From JBBQBM01 sp964554485 (lineage in GTDB: Bacteria > Patescibacteriota > Saccharimonadia > Saccharimonadales > JAGQMS01), in NCBI GenBank assembly GCA_964554485.1, contig CAZKOX010000012.1, forward strand, positions 1 to 22,136: a stretch of DNA of 22,136 nt. Reading direction: 5' to 3'. A model generated the notes under the pieces. It was given only the letters and a program-made list of their open reading frames with translations. It was not told where the DNA came from and searched no databases. Numbering within the stretch: position 1 is the stretch's first letter; every line of letters starts with the position of its first letter. Of this stretch, positions 6,731 to 12,302 are shown in pieces. A program made the translations under genes and the position numbers.

Positions 6731-6806
6731 TTAAGGGTTAGGGTTTAGTAAATGGTATTTAGGGTTTTAGGGCGAAGCGTCCCCTATTTACTAACTACCA
6801 GTCCCC
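6731..6806. repeat. Palindromic dispersed element, copy 1
   Basis: This is a roughly 76-base inverted repeat in the rplK upstream region. The inner arms are TAGTAAAT (6746-6753) and ATTTACTA (6786-6793), flanked by GGG-rich sequence on the left and CCC-rich sequence on the right. The reverse complement of 15011-15085 aligns along its whole length, including the shared blocks TAGTAAATGGTATTT and CTATTTACTA followed by CTACCA. A further small hairpin, GCGAC-TTTTAG-GTCGC, lies at 6813-6828. Nothing else is visible in 6715-6853. Confidence 0.7.
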
Positions 6807-6853
6807 AACCTTGCGACTTTTAGGTCGCTGGTGCGTAACTTCAGTTGATTCTA

Positions 6854-7369
6854 CTACAAATCACCTCTGTTGTCCATAGGTAAAACATGGATAATTTTTG
6901 ATCTTCTTTTTTCAGTTGGTAGGTCTGGTCTGCCGGAAATTACGTTAATTTCAAATGGCAGAACTTGATGCACTGAGCCATTGCGCGTCTTTAGTTGTAA
7001 GATGCCTAGTAACAAGGACTGTCGTAAAGGCTGAAGATCGACTGCTGTAACATCAGCATTTATGCCAGATAGAACATCACGCTTGCGAAATTCACACCAC
7101 ACTTGTCCTGCGACGGCGGTCTCTCCGTTAGCGCAAAATTGCGTAGATTGTTCCACTAGGTGTTTCATGACCGCATTAAAACCAAGAACAGTTTTGGGAC
7201 TAAAATCTCTCGATGACCACAGTATTCCAGGAGATGATTCGACAGAAATCCAGTTGTCGTCCGGGTATATTCCTACTCTTGGCACAAATCCTGAGACACC
7301 GTGCGGCAAGGCGGAATCTTGATCGGGGTGCCATAAGGCAATATCTGGATTATTTTCGAAGGTAGTCAT
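6854..7369 (-). CDS. Unknown protein, third gene of the insert between nusG and rplK
   Basis: This 171-residue protein is not recognised. It is soluble with no signal peptide or membrane segment. It appears to be mixed alpha/beta, with β-rich stretches such as GFVPRVGIYP, WISVESSPGILW, GQVWCEFRKRDVL and VLPFEINVISGRPDLP. It contains two Cys (79 and 92) without metal spacing. A possible Shine-Dalgarno (AGGAG) lies about 16 bases before the ATG, which is further than ideal. The start is 12 bases after the stop of the preceding 98-residue gene, and the three genes 7985-6854 look like one transcription unit riding on the nusG message. Its place in a transcription and translation operon hints at, but does not show, a related role. 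Confidence 0.6.
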   Translation of the reverse strand: MTTFENNPDIALWHPDQDSALPHGVSGFVPRVGIYPDDNWISVESSPGILWSSRDFSPKTVLGFNAVMKHLVEQSTQFCANGETAVAGQVWCEFRKRDVLSGINADVTAVDLQPLRQSLLLGILQLKTRNGSVHQVLPFEINVISGRPDLPTEKRRSKIIHVLPMDNRGDL

Positions 7370-7381
7370 GAATTTTACAGA

Positions 7382-7678
7382 TTACTCCTGTTCTCCAGGA
7401 GAGCAGAATTTTCGTTTCCATGCGGCGTAGGATCGCGGGTCGTCATCTGGAAGTAACTTTGATATGAGTTTCATTCTCTCTAGTGCATCAAAGAGATCTG
7501 AGGCGGCACTATCAACTCCAGTTTCCATTCTTTCTAGGTGTACTTTAGCTCGAACCTCGTACAACTCATAAAGTGCTGAAACATTCGCCATTGGATCTAG
7601 TAGTAATAGTTCTTCATCTTCTCGCGAAGTCGCCCACTCTTCAACTGGAATAGTACGATTCGGATCAAATTCTTTCAT
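7382..7678 (-). CDS. Unknown small helical protein, second gene of the nusG-rplK insert
   Basis: This 98-residue protein is not recognised. It is acidic in its N-terminal half (EEWATSREDEELLLLDP) and largely α-helical after that (VSALYELYEVRAKVHLERME, then SDLFDALERMKLISKLLP), ending with a basic AAWKRKF patch. I use the ATG at 7678; a longer reading would need a TTG at 7699. Its start overlaps the end of the upstream 106-residue gene by 14 bases, which suggests translational coupling. Paired small helical proteins in overlapping frames often bind each other, but that is only a suggestion here. Confidence 0.6.
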   Translation of the reverse strand: MKEFDPNRTIPVEEWATSREDEELLLLDPMANVSALYELYEVRAKVHLERMETGVDSAASDLFDALERMKLISKLLPDDDPRSYAAWKRKFCSPGEQE

Positions 7679-7985
7679 CTTGATTTGTCTCAACGACAAC
7701 AGCGATTAATCTGAAAGAACGACTAATGAGTGAATGTACTCGATCGATTCTTTCTACATCTTCTTTTGGAGCTAGCGCGACGCCAAGACCTTCCGCTTCA
7801 CGCCAATATCGACTAATTGCTTTATACATTGGCAAGATATCGTCTACAACACCACTTAATCTAGCAACGGCAAGCTCTACATCCGTCATAGCTCGTTCAA
7901 GTACTCTTGCCTTTTCGTCAAATGCATCAACCGGCAATCTAGCTTCAAGATCTGGTGTTGTCAGGTTTTCTGGGTATTTAGCCAT
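7665..7985 (-). CDS. Unknown small helical protein, first gene of the nusG-rplK insert
   Basis: This 106-residue protein is not recognised. It is predominantly helical: VDAFDEKARVLERAMTDVEL at 19-38, then a run through VVDDILPMYKAISRYWREAE, and a last helix VERIDRVHSLISRSFRLIAV. There is no membrane segment or metal motif. The ATG has a good AGGAG Shine-Dalgarno 9 or so bases upstream. It follows nusG after 37 bases on the same strand, and its end overlaps the next gene, so it leads a three-gene block inserted between nusG and rplK. The large antisense frame across nusG here has no support. Confidence 0.65.
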   Translation of the reverse strand: MAKYPENLTTPDLEARLPVDAFDEKARVLERAMTDVELAVARLSGVVDDILPMYKAISRYWREAEGLGVALAPKEDVERIDRVHSLISRSFRLIAVVVETNQDERI

Positions 7986-8022
7986 ATACTTCGTCTCCTA
8001 TCCCACCGCTCTTATCTTAAAT

Positions 8023-8568
8023 TTAAACGCGTTTTACTTGGAGGCCATCGAGTTCAACTGGGGTTTCGCGGCCAAACATATTAACAAGAACTTTAAGCTT
8101 GCCTTTTTGGGCGTCAATTTCGTTAATTGCGCCGTCAAAGCCTTTAAATGGTCCATCAACGATGTTAACGACTTCGCCAACAACATAGTCGAACTTGTGT
8201 TTTGGCTCTTCGCGGCCCATTCGCTTCATGATTTTGTCCATTTCGTCTTGGCTGATCGGTGTTGGCTCGGTGCCGCTACCAACAAATCCAGTAACGTTTG
8301 GAGTGTTTCGAACAATGTACCAAGCATCTTCGCTAAGCTTCATCTGAACGATTACATAACCCTGAAAAATTCGCTTTTCGACGACTTTTCGCTTGCCGTT
8401 CTTGATCTCGATCTGTTTTTCTTTTGGCACTAAAACCTGAAAGATCTTATCGGCCATGTCTAGCGAGTCAGCACGCTGGCGAACGGCTTCGGCGACCTTC
8501 TCTTCATACCCACTGTAAGTGTGTACTACGTACCACTGTTTTGTTGAATCATAACGCTTGTTTGTCAT
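8023..8568 (-). CDS. nusG: Transcription elongation/antitermination factor NusG
   Basis: NusG binds the RNA polymerase clamp helices through its NGN domain and links transcription to Rho or the ribosome through its KOW domain. At 181 residues it matches E. coli length. The NGN domain includes QWYVVHTYSGYEEKVAEAV (11-29), FQGYVIVQM (68-76) and RNTPNVTGFVG (87-97). The KOW domain has GEVVNIVDGPFKGFDGAI (131-148), and FGRETPVELD closes the protein. The ATG has an AAGGAG Shine-Dalgarno. It follows secE after 52 bases containing an imperfect stem-loop, the usual secE-nusG pairing. Confidence 0.96.
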   Translation of the reverse strand: MTNKRYDSTKQWYVVHTYSGYEEKVAEAVRQRADSLDMADKIFQVLVPKEKQIEIKNGKRKVVEKRIFQGYVIVQMKLSEDAWYIVRNTPNVTGFVGSGTEPTPISQDEMDKIMKRMGREEPKHKFDYVVGEVVNIVDGPFKGFDGAINEIDAQKGKLKVLVNMFGRETPVELDGLQVKRV

Positions 8569-8589
8569 ACATTAAACTCCTTATTTGAA

Positions 8590-8628
8590 TGAAATCCGTC
8601 GAAGCCTTGGCGAAGTCGGATCATTTCA
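8590..8628 (-). other. Imperfect stem-loop between secE and nusG
   Basis: TGAAATCCG at 8590-8598 can pair with CGGATcATTTCA at 8617-8628 with one bulged base. The loop contains CGAAG twice (8600-8604 and 8611-8615). The secE stop lies inside the right arm. There is no T-run, so it is not a normal terminator; it may tune processing or nusG translation. Confidence 0.4.
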
Positions 8629-9022
8629 GTATTACATCTTTAAATAATTTACCTAATCCAAAATCTAATAGTTGAACAAATATGGCGATGGCCACCGAAA
8701 ACACGATAACTGCCATACTGAGACTTAACGCTTGTCGGCGTGACGGCCAATCAACTTTTTTTAGTTCTCGCACGCTGTTTACGAAGTAAGACGGAACCGC
8801 AGAGCGTCTCTTTGTAAGAAATTTGCCTGCTTTATTGTCTGGCAATCTGATGGGGTGAAACTCTTGGACAAGAAGTTTTTTAACACCTCGAGCTGGTCTT
8901 TCGATTGCAGTTGAAGCTTTTTTTGTTCTTGGAGCTTTTGAGCTTTTAGCTAAATGCTTATCAGCTCGTTCGCGAACAGATTCAACTTTTCGTCTTGTAA
9001 CTATTTTGCGTGTTCTTGCCAC
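8621..9022 (-). CDS. secE: Preprotein translocase subunit SecE with basic N-terminal extension
   Basis: SecE clamps SecY in the inner-membrane translocon. The family core is at the C-terminus: SVRELKKVDWPSRRQALSLS (83-102), containing the conserved amphipathic helix and W-P motif, followed by one transmembrane helix (about 99-120, MAVIVFSVAIAIFVQLLDFG). Ordinary single-helix SecE proteins have about 60 residues. This one has 133 because of about 75 extra basic residues (RKIVTRRKVESVRERADKHL and onward). The start is GTG, supported by an AGGAG Shine-Dalgarno 7-8 bases upstream. A terminator-like hairpin ends only about 17 bases before the start. Confidence 0.9.
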   Translation of the reverse strand: MARTRKIVTRRKVESVRERADKHLAKSSKAPRTKKASTAIERPARGVKKLLVQEFHPIRLPDNKAGKFLTKRRSAVPSYFVNSVRELKKVDWPSRRQALSLSMAVIVFSVAIAIFVQLLDFGLGKLFKDVILK

Positions 9023-9038
9023 TCTTTTCTCCTATTAA

Positions 9039-9063
9039 AAAACCTACCATATTGGTAGGTTTT
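9039..9063 (-). terminator. Intrinsic terminator upstream of secE
   Basis: There is a perfect 10-bp stem, AAAACCTACC (9039-9048) with GGTAGGTTTT (9054-9063), and a 5-base loop. On the minus strand the stem runs into TTTTTT, a strong terminator for the cupin-like gene; on the plus strand only TTTT follows. Since the secE Shine-Dalgarno starts right after it, it could also act as an attenuator of secE-nusG. Confidence 0.75.
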
Positions 9064-9091
9064 CTGTTCGCAGTCAATATATCACACCTAA

Positions 9092-9469
9092 CTACTGAAG
9101 TAAACTAGGATCTTCACAACCCAGGCTTGGAGATTCTCGATGCTCTAGAACCTTAAGCATTTTATCAGCATAATAGCAGTAAGTTGTACCGATTCGCAAT
9201 TTGGCAGTTGCTCCAGGTTCAATGATTCTTGCTCCGGAGGTAGAACAATCTTTGCTTCTTGTAATAAGTCTACCCGTCCCCTCGGTGACGTATATAGTTG
9301 TGGTTGCATTGCAGCAAAAATCAGTAGTCTGAGTCCAGACTGTTATCTCTCGTGCGTTTGGAGGTAGCGGCTCTATTCGGTATTCAATTGAGGTTGGTAT
9401 TTCAGCAAAGGTATCCGCATCAGGGCTTAAATCTAGGCTGCGGTTGGTTTCTCCAGATGGTAAATTCAT
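9092..9469 (-). CDS. Small cupin-like protein, Cys-rich
   Basis: From the ATG at 9469 this encodes 125 residues; a TTG at 9490 would add seven. It is rich in β-strands and resembles a single-domain cupin: TIYVTEGTGRLIT, then IIEPGATAKLRIGTTYCYY, then MLKVLEHRESP. This is the order expected for the glycine-turn strand, the PG turn and the closing strand of the barrel. The usual metal-binding His residues are not in their places, and there are several Cys (a CC pair, one after SKD, one in YCYY and one near the C-terminus), so metal or disulfide use is unclear. TTTAAT at 9477-9482 is 7 bases before the ATG. The terminator at 9039-9063 lies 28 bases after the stop. The fold call is tentative. Confidence 0.55.
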   Translation of the reverse strand: MNLPSGETNRSLDLSPDADTFAEIPTSIEYRIEPLPPNAREITVWTQTTDFCCNATTTIYVTEGTGRLITRSKDCSTSGARIIEPGATAKLRIGTTYCYYADKMLKVLEHRESPSLGCEDPSLLQ

Positions 9470-9512
9470 TTGCCATATTAAATCATACAAAATGCGAGGT
9501 GTAAACTAACAT

Positions 9513-10202
9513 CTACCAGTTTATCTGCACACTTTTTACTTCGCTGCGAAACGTGGCATAGTTTGGTAAAAACTTTTCTACAAGCACCCAGAACCTTGGA
9601 CTGTGGTTAAGGTGCTGAGTATGTGCGAGCTCATGGACGATGACGTAATTAATAAGTTCATCAGACAGATCGAGAAGATGATAGTTGAGTGTGATGGTTT
9701 TGTCGCTACGGCAACTTCCCCAACGGCTTTTTAAAAATCCAAACCTTAAGTTCTTATATCCCAATCCAGTAATTTTTGATATCTTTTCGATTCTTTCAAC
9801 AAGATACGATTCTTGCGATTTTAATGCTTTCAAAACACCTCGCCTTGCAGCCTGTTGGACGCTTTCAGATTTTATGTTCATCCCGACCGGGACTCTTACT
9901 AAAACCTGTTGTTCGGTAATTCTTACAGAGGGTTTATTACCGGTTGTTGTTTCGAATAATAATTTGTGGGTTTTTCCAACAGGTCGGTTAGGTAGCAAAT
10001 AAGTTGGCGATTTTCGATGTTTTTCAATCCATTCAAGGTGCGAGAGCGCAAATTTCTCCCCTGACCTAAATGGTAGCCAAGTAGGTATGCTAACAATAAC
10101 CTCACCTCTGTGTGATAGTCGAAGTTTTAGTTGTTTCGTACCTTTTCTTTTGGTGAGTTTAACGTCACCAATATTTGGGATATTTACAAGTTTGACAGCC
10201 AC
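9513..10202 (-). CDS. YgjP-like (DUF45) zinc metalloprotein
   Basis: This 229-residue protein belongs to the YgjP/WLM-like metallopeptidase-fold family; E. coli YgjP is reported to hydrolyse UTP. The active-site helix is VIVHELAHTQHLNHSPRFW (187-205), giving zinc ligands His190, His194 and probably His200 with Glu191 as base. The preceding SRWGSCRSDKTITLNYHLL (159-177) is the family signature. The N-terminal part (VKLTKRKGTKQLKLRLSHRG and onward) is the usual β-rich domain. The start is GTG (10202), 4 bases after the stop of the P-loop kinase gene, so the pair is an operon. It may be a nucleotide phosphatase or a protease-like enzyme; the family is sure, the substrate less so. Confidence 0.85.
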   Translation of the reverse strand: MAVKLVNIPNIGDVKLTKRKGTKQLKLRLSHRGEVIVSIPTWLPFRSGEKFALSHLEWIEKHRKSPTYLLPNRPVGKTHKLLFETTTGNKPSVRITEQQVLVRVPVGMNIKSESVQQAARRGVLKALKSQESYLVERIEKISKITGLGYKNLRFGFLKSRWGSCRSDKTITLNYHLLDLSDELINYVIVHELAHTQHLNHSPRFWVLVEKFLPNYATFRSEVKSVQINW

Positions 10203-10206
10203 CTTA

Positions 10207-10872
10207 TTACCTAATCGCTATGTTGCGCCGGGTATAGTCCGCAAGACCAGCTTGAGCCCGAGCTTTAGCGGCCAGGTTCATCATTTCTGGCTTTGCCAAG
10301 TGTGGGCGCAGAGTTTCGTCATCTATAAGCCCCATTTCACGCATCTTACGCATAATCGAGCCTTTTTGTGCGTTAAAAGTATGTTTTCCGCTAACAACTA
10401 AGTATTCCTCGTTTTGAGGTGGCTGAAAGGCCATAAGCATTGAGTTAAAGGTTTCGGTGCTAATAACGGGCGTGTATTTGTCTTCGGCGCGACGTTTATC
10501 TTTGTTTTGGGCTCGAGATTTAGCAGATTCTCGGTCGATCTGAACCCAAAGTAAAAAAGGTATAGCGCCAGCTTTTTTGGCAATGTCTCGCATTGCACGT
10601 CTTTCTGATAAACGGTTGAGCGAAATATCAAAAACGACCGATTGCTCAATCTCTAGGAATTGTTCAGCCATAAGTAGCATCATTTGAACTACGATACGAT
10701 GCTCTTTTGGTGAGTAAGTAGGCTTCGGGAAAAGTTTTTCGCGTATCTTATCGCTGCTAATATGCGCCATTCCAAGTAAGTTCGCAAGGTTATTGGCAGT
10801 ATACGACTTACCACTGCCGGGGTAGCCCATAAGCATTACGAGTGTTGGACGTGTCATTTTTGGCTTAGACAT
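10207..10872 (-). CDS. P-loop kinase of the AAA_33/zeta-toxin-like group
   Basis: This 221-residue protein has Walker A GYPGSGKS at 16-23 directly after the first strand TLVMLM. ISSDKIREKLFP follows at 39-50, typical of small ATP-dependent kinases with an acceptor-binding D-x-I-R motif. The second strand is SVVFDISLN (78-86), and the arginine-rich lid around DRESAKSRAQNKDKRRAED suits phosphotransfer. The C-terminal 50 or so residues look disordered and basic. There is no antitoxin-like neighbour, so a toxin role is not supported. TATAAT (10880-10885) lies 7 bases before the ATG and there is no Shine-Dalgarno, suggesting leaderless expression. The substrate (nucleoside, sugar or RNA end) is unknown. 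Confidence 0.78.
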   Translation of the reverse strand: MSKPKMTRPTLVMLMGYPGSGKSYTANNLANLLGMAHISSDKIREKLFPKPTYSPKEHRIVVQMMLLMAEQFLEIEQSVVFDISLNRLSERRAMRDIAKKAGAIPFLLWVQIDRESAKSRAQNKDKRRAEDKYTPVISTETFNSMLMAFQPPQNEEYLVVSGKHTFNAQKGSIMRKMREMGLIDDETLRPHLAKPEMMNLAAKARAQAGLADYTRRNIAIR

Positions 10873-10879
10873 ATGTTGA

Positions 10880-10885
10880 ATTATA
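10880..10885 (-). promoter_or_regulatory. -10 element of a leaderless promoter for the P-loop kinase
   Basis: A perfect TATAAT on the minus strand ends 7 bases before the ATG at 10872, so transcription should begin at or beside the start codon. No Shine-Dalgarno fits. A -35 hexamer is not obvious. The remaining spacer 10886-10981 shows nothing else. Confidence 0.55.
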
Positions 10886-10981
10886 ACAAAGATCTATTCA
10901 TAAATTTACCTGAAAAAATGAAAATACGTTTGTGTCAATATATTCGCTAATCCATTGGCTTACTTTATAAGGCAAATAGTA

Positions 10982-11470
10982 TTACAGGTTTAGGTCACCT
11001 TCGAAGTAACTTGTTGTGTCGAATATACCACTCTCCAGTAAATCGCACGCTCTAGTTGTAATTCTTCCTGCAACTTCAAGTATGTCGGCTAGCTTTCTTA
11101 GTCTTTCAATACCAAAATAGGTCGTCGTATCAATTTGCGTCCAGATACCTTGCTTAGTTAATATCCCGGCGCCTCGTACCCAGGTGCCATCTTCTCTATT
11201 ACCTGCAATAATGGCGAAGGAGCTATCAAACACTGTACTTGATGTAATGCTTGCACGTAAGCCTAAGTACAGACCGAGAAACGAATACGAGCTATTGAAA
11301 TCATGTTTTGCGAAAATGCCCTTTTCTACTTCACCAACAACTACTATTCTATCTGGATAGTCTCTTGGGTCTAAAAGTTGTTGTTCTGTTGCAAAATCAC
11401 GTACATTCACTACATCTGGACTAGACACAAGTTCTTTAAAAATAATTCCTGGAATTTCTTTTACATGCAT
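10982..11470 (-). CDS. Unknown protein
   Basis: I read this as 162 residues from the ATG at 11470. An in-frame GTG at 11548 would add 26 residues (hydrophobic, SYIPCFLFLCLQKALLQQ), but no ribosome site supports it. No family is recognised. The middle part is β-rich (PDRIVVVGEVEKGIFAKHDF, FLGLYLGLRASI, SSFAIIAGNREDGTW), followed by helices (ERLRKLADILEVAGRI), with an acidic C-terminus ending FEGDLNL. GATACT at 11478-11483 is 7 bases before the chosen ATG, matching the spacing seen at other starts in the window. It lies downstream of the 2H phosphoesterase gene on the same strand, separated by a split palindrome. It is probably a real gene, since the stop-free frame is long and continuous. Confidence 0.55.
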   Translation of the reverse strand: MHVKEIPGIIFKELVSSPDVVNVRDFATEQQLLDPRDYPDRIVVVGEVEKGIFAKHDFNSSYSFLGLYLGLRASITSSTVFDSSFAIIAGNREDGTWVRGAGILTKQGIWTQIDTTTYFGIERLRKLADILEVAGRITTRACDLLESGIFDTTSYFEGDLNL

Positions 11471-11569
11471 ATACCGCAGTATCTGTTGGAGTAGAGCTTT
11501 TTGCAAGCATAAGAACAAAAAGCAAGGGATGTATGACTTCTCCGACACGACGTTTAATCGGCGGCCAAT

Positions 11570-11623
11570 AACCTACCATCTCCTAGTAGTAACATATTAA
11601 ACAAGCGTAGATTTGGTAGGTTT
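11570..11623. repeat. Split palindrome sharing both arms with the secE terminator
   Basis: AACCTACC (11570-11577) pairs with GGTAGGTT (11615-11622). The wider arms, AACCTACCAT and TTGGTAGGTTT, are identical to those of the 9039-9063 terminator, but here about 33 bases lie between them. ATCT and AGAT extend the stem past a TT bulge. It follows the 2H phosphoesterase stop after 7 bases on the minus strand and may be a modified terminator. Confidence 0.45.
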
Positions 11624-11629
11624 AGGACT

Positions 11630-12175
11630 TCACGCGAAACCAATCCTTTTAATCACAGGAAACTTACTCATTCCGTCGTTTGTAATATGTTGCTTGGTTA
11701 AGATAAGTTCATTTGCCAAAAAGCTCTTACCGCTCATAGAGTTAAGTAGTGGTAGTAGCTCTTTGTTATTTTTACTTACTAACTTAGTAAAAGAAATATG
11801 CGCGTCAAAAGAATATTTAGATTTTTCGCATTGTTCTAAATCCTGAAGAGTGTCTACGGCTATCGTATGTAAACTTAGGACTTTTTCTCTTGAAACCTTG
11901 TCTAGTTCAATTAAGATGTAACCATTTTGGCTGCAGGTAAATTTGTCTAGCGTAATAAAAAAAGGTTTTTGGGTTGAAAAAACATGCAATGAGCGTTTGA
12001 TGAATTCGTCAGTAGCCTCTTCATCCAAGAATGCGGAATAAACCGATAAGTGAATTTTAAATTCGTGAGTTCGTAAGTCTTTGTAGTTTTTAGAAAATCG
12101 CAGATATTCTGTATAGATATAACTTTCTAGTTCTTTTGACGGCTCAATGTAAATCGAATGAAGTAAATTGGACAT
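11630..12175 (-). CDS. 2H phosphoesterase-superfamily protein (LigT/2'-5' RNA ligase-like)
   Basis: This protein has 181 residues from the ATG at 12175; a longer frame reaches 12244 but would be read through tRNA-Trp, so I rejected it. The two catalytic H-x-S motifs are HLS at 42-44 (in FKIHLSVYSAF) and HIS at 126-128 (in SFDAHISFTKLV), 84 residues apart as expected for the two lobes. Family members open cyclic phosphates or join 2'-5' ends of RNA, often tRNA fragments. It starts only 8 bases after the CCA end of the tRNA-Trp gene, and no Shine-Dalgarno is present, so its mRNA 5' end may be made by tRNA processing. The family call is good; the substrate is open. Confidence 0.72.
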   Translation of the reverse strand: MSNLLHSIYIEPSKELESYIYTEYLRFSKNYKDLRTHEFKIHLSVYSAFLDEEATDEFIKRSLHVFSTQKPFFITLDKFTCSQNGYILIELDKVSREKVLSLHTIAVDTLQDLEQCEKSKYSFDAHISFTKLVSKNNKELLPLLNSMSGKSFLANELILTKQHITNDGMSKFPVIKRIGFA

Positions 12176-12183
12176 AATGATTT

Positions 12184-12259
12184 TGGCAGGGGTAGCAGGA
12201 CTCGAACCTACGACATCTGGTTTTGGAGACCAGCACTCTACCAACTGAGTTATACCCCT
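12184..12259 (-). tRNA. tRNA-Trp (anticodon CCA) with encoded CCA end
   Basis: The acceptor stem is AGGGGTA (5' end at 12259) with TACCCCT (12188-12194 on the plus strand). The anticodon arm is CTGGT-CTCCAAA-ACCAG with anticodon CCA, and the T arm carries GTAGG-TTCGAGT-CCTGC. Discriminator G is followed by genomically encoded CCA (12184-12186). The total is 76 bases. It reads UGG, consistent with standard use of UGA as stop in the window. Confidence 0.97.
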
Positions 12260-12287
12260 TCGTCGACGCGTAAAACGTCTAAACCGA

Positions 12288-12293
12288 ATTATA
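12288..12293 (-). promoter_or_regulatory. -10 element for tRNA-Trp
   Basis: A perfect TATAAT lies 28 bases upstream of the mature tRNA 5' end in the spacer after the M3 peptidase gene. No good -35 hexamer is seen. The transcript would include tRNA-Trp and the 2H phosphoesterase gene. Confidence 0.5.
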
Positions 12294-12302
12294 CCTTAAA
12301 AG

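Noticed and set aside
7726..8433. Long plus-strand open frame (235 residues) opposite nusG
   Set aside because: It is antisense to a clear NusG gene and has no family features or ribosome site; long antisense frames are common opposite conserved genes.
10207..10872. Zeta-toxin of a toxin-antitoxin pair
   Set aside because: There is no adjacent antitoxin-like gene; the neighbour is a YgjP-type metalloprotein, so a metabolic or RNA kinase is more likely.
11437..11579. Small minus-strand frame starting MVGYWPPIKRR as a leader peptide
   Set aside because: The AGGAG abuts the ATG with no spacing and the frame has no sensible features, so it is likely chance.
12176..12244. Longer N-terminus for the 2H phosphoesterase
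   Set aside because: The added 23 codons are the tRNA-Trp sequence read as protein; the ATG at 12175 lies after the CCA end.
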